A DNA stretch of 8,132 nucleotides. It comes from CAIVAT01 sp964387205 (GTDB lineage: Bacteria > Bacteroidota > Bacteroidia > Bacteroidales > FEN-979). Below the pieces are notes generated by a model, which did not search any database, was not told the origin of the DNA, and was given only the letters and a program-made list of their open reading frames with translations. The stretch covers positions 1 to 8,132 of the forward strand of contig CAYLVY010000146.1 in the NCBI GenBank assembly GCA_964387205.1, in the 5' to 3' direction. Of this stretch, positions 5,769 to 8,132 are shown piece after piece. Every line of letters starts with the position of its first letter. Position 1 is the stretch's first letter. A program made the translations under genes and the position numbers.

Positions 5769-7136
5769 TTATGAAACCATTTCGCTCAGCGGGAGGCCAT
5801 ATTCTTCCTTCAAGGTAATGCCCAGTGTTTCGAGCTGATCGAGCACCGGATTATAAATTTCCGGGATGACCGGAATATGCACCCCGGCGATGCTGATCTT
5901 ACCGGTTAAAATCATCTCAACGGCAATGGCAGCCGGTAAGGCAACAGTCCGGGCAATCGAAGTATCAGTAGCTAGGGTTCCAAAATCGAGCATACGTGAT
6001 CGGATCACCTCTTTCCTGCCGTCAGAATAGGCAGCCAGGAAGGTATGCTGCATCACCACCATATCGCGTTCCTCCGTTCCGAGGCTCATTTTGGAGATCA
6101 TCAGGTCTGATGTTACCTCAAACGTAGAGTCGACGATCCTGTTCATTTTCTCGTCGGAGAAGAGTCCGAGCCATTCCATTGCCTGAATGGCAGGTGAATT
6201 TACCGGTAGTCCCAGGGCATCGGCGACACCATATTTAACCCCGTCGATCGAACCTGACAAGGGATGTCCAAGTTTGGGATAGTATTTCTGTATCTGATTT
6301 TTCATCAGGTCGAGAAAGGACATCCCTGCCATATTCAATTTTTCGGGAGATATCAGATAAAGTGCTTTCAGTGCATCCAAAGCTGCGCACCAGCCCGGGT
6401 AACGGAAGGTGCCGCGGTACATGGTCCGTGCCTCGGGGATCCCGTAGATTTCTTTATATGAAACTGAGTCGCGGTTAGGATAGACTTCCAGCATTCCCAC
6501 GTCAGGAAAATCCACGCGGAAAGGATTTTTAAAGAGATCCTTTGTCGGAATCACCACTTTTTTCCCCTGTTTCAGGTACATTGCATCGTTATTTCCCGCA
6601 AGGACAACACCTTTGGGGCTCCACGAAAACTTATAGCGAAAAGGATTACCGGCAGCTTCCGGAGCCGGAAGGGCGCCACATATAGAATAGAATTCCAGGA
6701 TGGCGCCTTCATTCTGATGGACTTTATCGATGATCCTCATGGCCGACATATGGTCGATGCCAGGGTCAAGTCCGATTTCATTCAGGATGATGATACCGGC
6801 TTCGCGGGCGGCGGTATCCAGTTCCTTCATTTCGGGTTTGACATAGGAGGTGGTCACCATATTTTTACCACAGCGGACGCAATGACGGGCAACCATAACA
6901 TGAAAAACATAGGGGAGCAGGCTGACCACCAGATCGTGCCTGTTGATTAGTTCCTCCAGTGCAGTTTCGTCGGCAGCATCCCAGAAAACGGATAATCCGG
7001 CAGGATGTCCTGCAATCATGACATCTGAGCGATCGGGGGTGTTGGATGCGACGGTAACGGCATAATTTTGTTTCAGCAAATGACGGATAATAGGTTGGGC
7101 AACAAGGCCTGAACCAAGGATTAGTACTTTTTTCAT
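5769..7136 (-). CDS. Saccharopine dehydrogenase, glutamate-forming (SDH, LYS9-type)
   Basis: This 455-residue cytoplasmic enzyme is predicted to oxidise saccharopine with NAD(P)+ to L-glutamate and 2-aminoadipate 6-semialdehyde. It has the N-terminal Rossmann motif VLILGSGLVAQP (4-15), the SLLPYVFHVMVA stretch (72-83), and the family landmarks NEIGLDPGIDHM (119-130), CGALPAPEAAGNPFRYKFSW (153-172), YPNRDS (219-224) and RGTFRY (241-246). These are shared with yeast Lys9 and the C-terminal half of human AASS, and the length fits a full single-domain enzyme. It starts 51 bp after the lysine-ketoglutarate reductase stop, with no promoter-like match between, so the two are almost certainly one operon. 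In animals and plants the pair degrades lysine; fungi run similar enzymes toward lysine. Degradation is my preferred reading, but the next enzyme, aminoadipate semialdehyde dehydrogenase, is not in the window. No clear terminator follows at 5610-5768; only a weak 7-bp hairpin (5689-5710) is visible. Confidence 0.93.
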   Translation of the reverse strand: MKKVLILGSGLVAQPIIRHLLKQNYAVTVASNTPDRSDVMIAGHPAGLSVFWDAADETALEELINRHDLVVSLLPYVFHVMVARHCVRCGKNMVTTSYVKPEMKELDTAAREAGIIILNEIGLDPGIDHMSAMRIIDKVHQNEGAILEFYSICGALPAPEAAGNPFRYKFSWSPKGVVLAGNNDAMYLKQGKKVVIPTKDLFKNPFRVDFPDVGMLEVYPNRDSVSYKEIYGIPEARTMYRGTFRYPGWCAALDALKALYLISPEKLNMAGMSFLDLMKNQIQKYYPKLGHPLSGSIDGVKYGVADALGLPVNSPAIQAMEWLGLFSDEKMNRIVDSTFEVTSDLMISKMSLGTEERDMVVMQHTFLAAYSDGRKEVIRSRMLDFGTLATDTSIARTVALPAAIAVEMILTGKISIAGVHIPVIPEIYNPVLDQLETLGITLKEEYGLPLSEMVS

Positions 7137-7187
7137 ATGGTGGGTTGAATTAGCGGTTTTGTAGTCGGGTCAGCATCGGGTATGATC

Positions 7188-8132
7188 TCAGGGCTTGTGA
7201 AGATACTCTTCGATATATTTATAATCTGGCGTGAGTTCTCCATTGTGAAGGATCAGCGCTTTTTTTATCGCTTTCGGCAGGTCAAGGTCATCAAAATGCT
7301 CACCAAAATCTGCGTCGGCTATAGGTTTCACAAAGTTAACCAGTACATCGGCAAAGCCATCGGAAGCGTCGCGCGGAAGTTCTGCCGGAAGGATATCCAC
7401 AGCCATCACTAGGATCCCATGACCTTTATGCCCCATGGTGATCTCCCGGGTATCGGGATGATACACGTATATGGGGTCATCTATCTCGGTCGGCTTCAAG
7501 GTACATTCCACACTTCCCTCCACATCACAGCTTATATCCCCGACAACGGTAAGTTTTGGTTCCCCGTCCACATAAGCCTTTTCCAGGTAATTTTTGGTCA
7601 CCAGACGCGGATACCGTTGATCCCAGTAAACACAATTGATCAGCATGGAGAGATGAGGAATATATTTCTCGAAAACACTCCGGTACTGATGGGGGTTGGT
7701 GAAATAGTCGTGCAGGTCGAAGGGTTCTCCATCGATATGTTCAAATATATCCTCTTCCCTGAAGATCACTTTATAGACGATGTTGTCGGGTAATTTTTTG
7801 CGTTTGCGCAATCCGAGCAGTTTTTCCGGAGAGATCTCCTTGACCGGCAGCAGGCCCAGTATCTCCTGGGCACCCTGTGAAACATTGCCGTAACCGGTAA
7901 CGCCGATCACAAATGGTCTCAACTCTCCCGGGATCCCGTTCTCCGCAATAAGCTGTCCGATATGGGAGATTTCATCTTTGGCCTCCCTGAGGCTGTGGTA
8001 TTTATAAGCCGACTTCAGGTTAAGAAGCCTCGTACGGAAACCCTTTTCATTCAGCCGCAGGCCAAGTGCCCAGAGGGAATTGATCATACCAGCCATGCCT
8101 GCATAGCGCCCGAAGAATATCAACCTCTTACC
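7188..8132 (-). CDS. Lysine-ketoglutarate reductase (LKR, saccharopine-forming), N-terminus cut by window edge
   Basis: The frame is open to the right edge, so this is a partial gene with 314 C-terminal residues visible. The in-frame TTG at 8123 is not its start: the residues before and after it (GKRLIFFGRYAGMAGMINSL) continue a conserved block that lies inside the LKR domain of animal AASS. The missing part is probably some 130-150 residues. The enzyme joins L-lysine and 2-oxoglutarate with NADPH to form saccharopine. Numbering from the edge, visible landmarks are the Rossmann-type VTGYGNVSQGA (78-88), INCVYWDQRYPRL (165-177), GDISCDVEGSVE (198-209) and AVDILPAELPRDAS (244-257). All of these resemble the LKR half of the bifunctional enzyme. 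The C-terminus, GELTPDYKYIEEYL, matches the point where the eukaryotic protein passes into its inter-domain linker, so the gene ends exactly where the fusion would begin. It precedes the dehydrogenase gene by 51 bp and lies upstream in the operon. Confidence 0.93.
   Translation of the reverse strand, partial: GKRLIFFGRYAGMAGMINSLWALGLRLNEKGFRTRLLNLKSAYKYHSLREAKDEISHIGQLIAENGIPGELRPFVIGVTGYGNVSQGAQEILGLLPVKEISPEKLLGLRKRKKLPDNIVYKVIFREEDIFEHIDGEPFDLHDYFTNPHQYRSVFEKYIPHLSMLINCVYWDQRYPRLVTKNYLEKAYVDGEPKLTVVGDISCDVEGSVECTLKPTEIDDPIYVYHPDTREITMGHKGHGILVMAVDILPAELPRDASDGFADVLVNFVKPIADADFGEHFDDLDLPKAIKKALILHNGELTPDYKYIEEYLHKP

Noticed and set aside
7742..7749. TATATTTG on the minus strand, matching the TAnnTTTG box.
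   Set aside because: It lies inside the LKR coding sequence, and the downstream gene is already in the same operon, so a chance match is likelier.

Overview
The window reads as an ordinary chromosomal segment of a member of the Bacteroidota (Bacteroidetes). Four things point there: a 5S rRNA 3' end of the Bacteroidetes type, a large outer-membrane protein resembling the Bacteroidetes 'putative porin' family, start sites without Shine-Dalgarno sequences, and promoter-like elements matching the TTTG / TAnnTTTG consensus of this phylum. I cannot place it below phylum with confidence. I see no transposase, integrase, CRISPR array, tRNA, toxin-antitoxin pair or phage gene.

Layout, left to right. 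Positions 1-77 are the 3' part of a 5S rRNA gene, so the left edge is the end of a ribosomal RNA operon, closed by a strong intrinsic terminator (83-112). A plus-strand pair follows: a 656-residue outer-membrane beta-barrel protein (192-2162) and, 19 bp later, an aldo/keto reductase (2182-3063). Everything right of this is on the minus strand. A secreted GH29 alpha-L-fucosidase (4515 down to 3082) converges on the reductase with only 18 bp between stop codons. A 203-bp gap (4516-4718) holds an outward-facing plus-strand promoter-like element, a palindrome and a stem-loop. Next is a membrane-anchored TerB/J-domain protein of DjlA type (5609 down to 4719), with the best promoter match in the window just upstream. 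The right end is a two-gene operon for the saccharopine pathway, transcribed leftward: lysine-ketoglutarate reductase (cut by the right edge, ending at 7188), then saccharopine dehydrogenase (7136 down to 5769).

The last two genes clearly work together: the first joins lysine and 2-oxoglutarate into saccharopine, the second splits saccharopine into glutamate and aminoadipate semialdehyde. They correspond to the two halves of the eukaryotic bifunctional enzyme (AASS / LKR-SDH), here as separate adjacent genes in the same order. The other genes show no obvious shared pathway. A link between the fucosidase (which releases L-fucose) and the neighbouring reductase (which could act on a sugar) is possible but unsupported beyond proximity.

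I found no convincing undescribed system. The points most worth a second look are the split LKR/SDH pair, the membrane topology of the DjlA-like protein, which has one more hydrophobic segment than the E. coli protein, and the orphan promoter with possible small RNA in the 4516-4718 gap.
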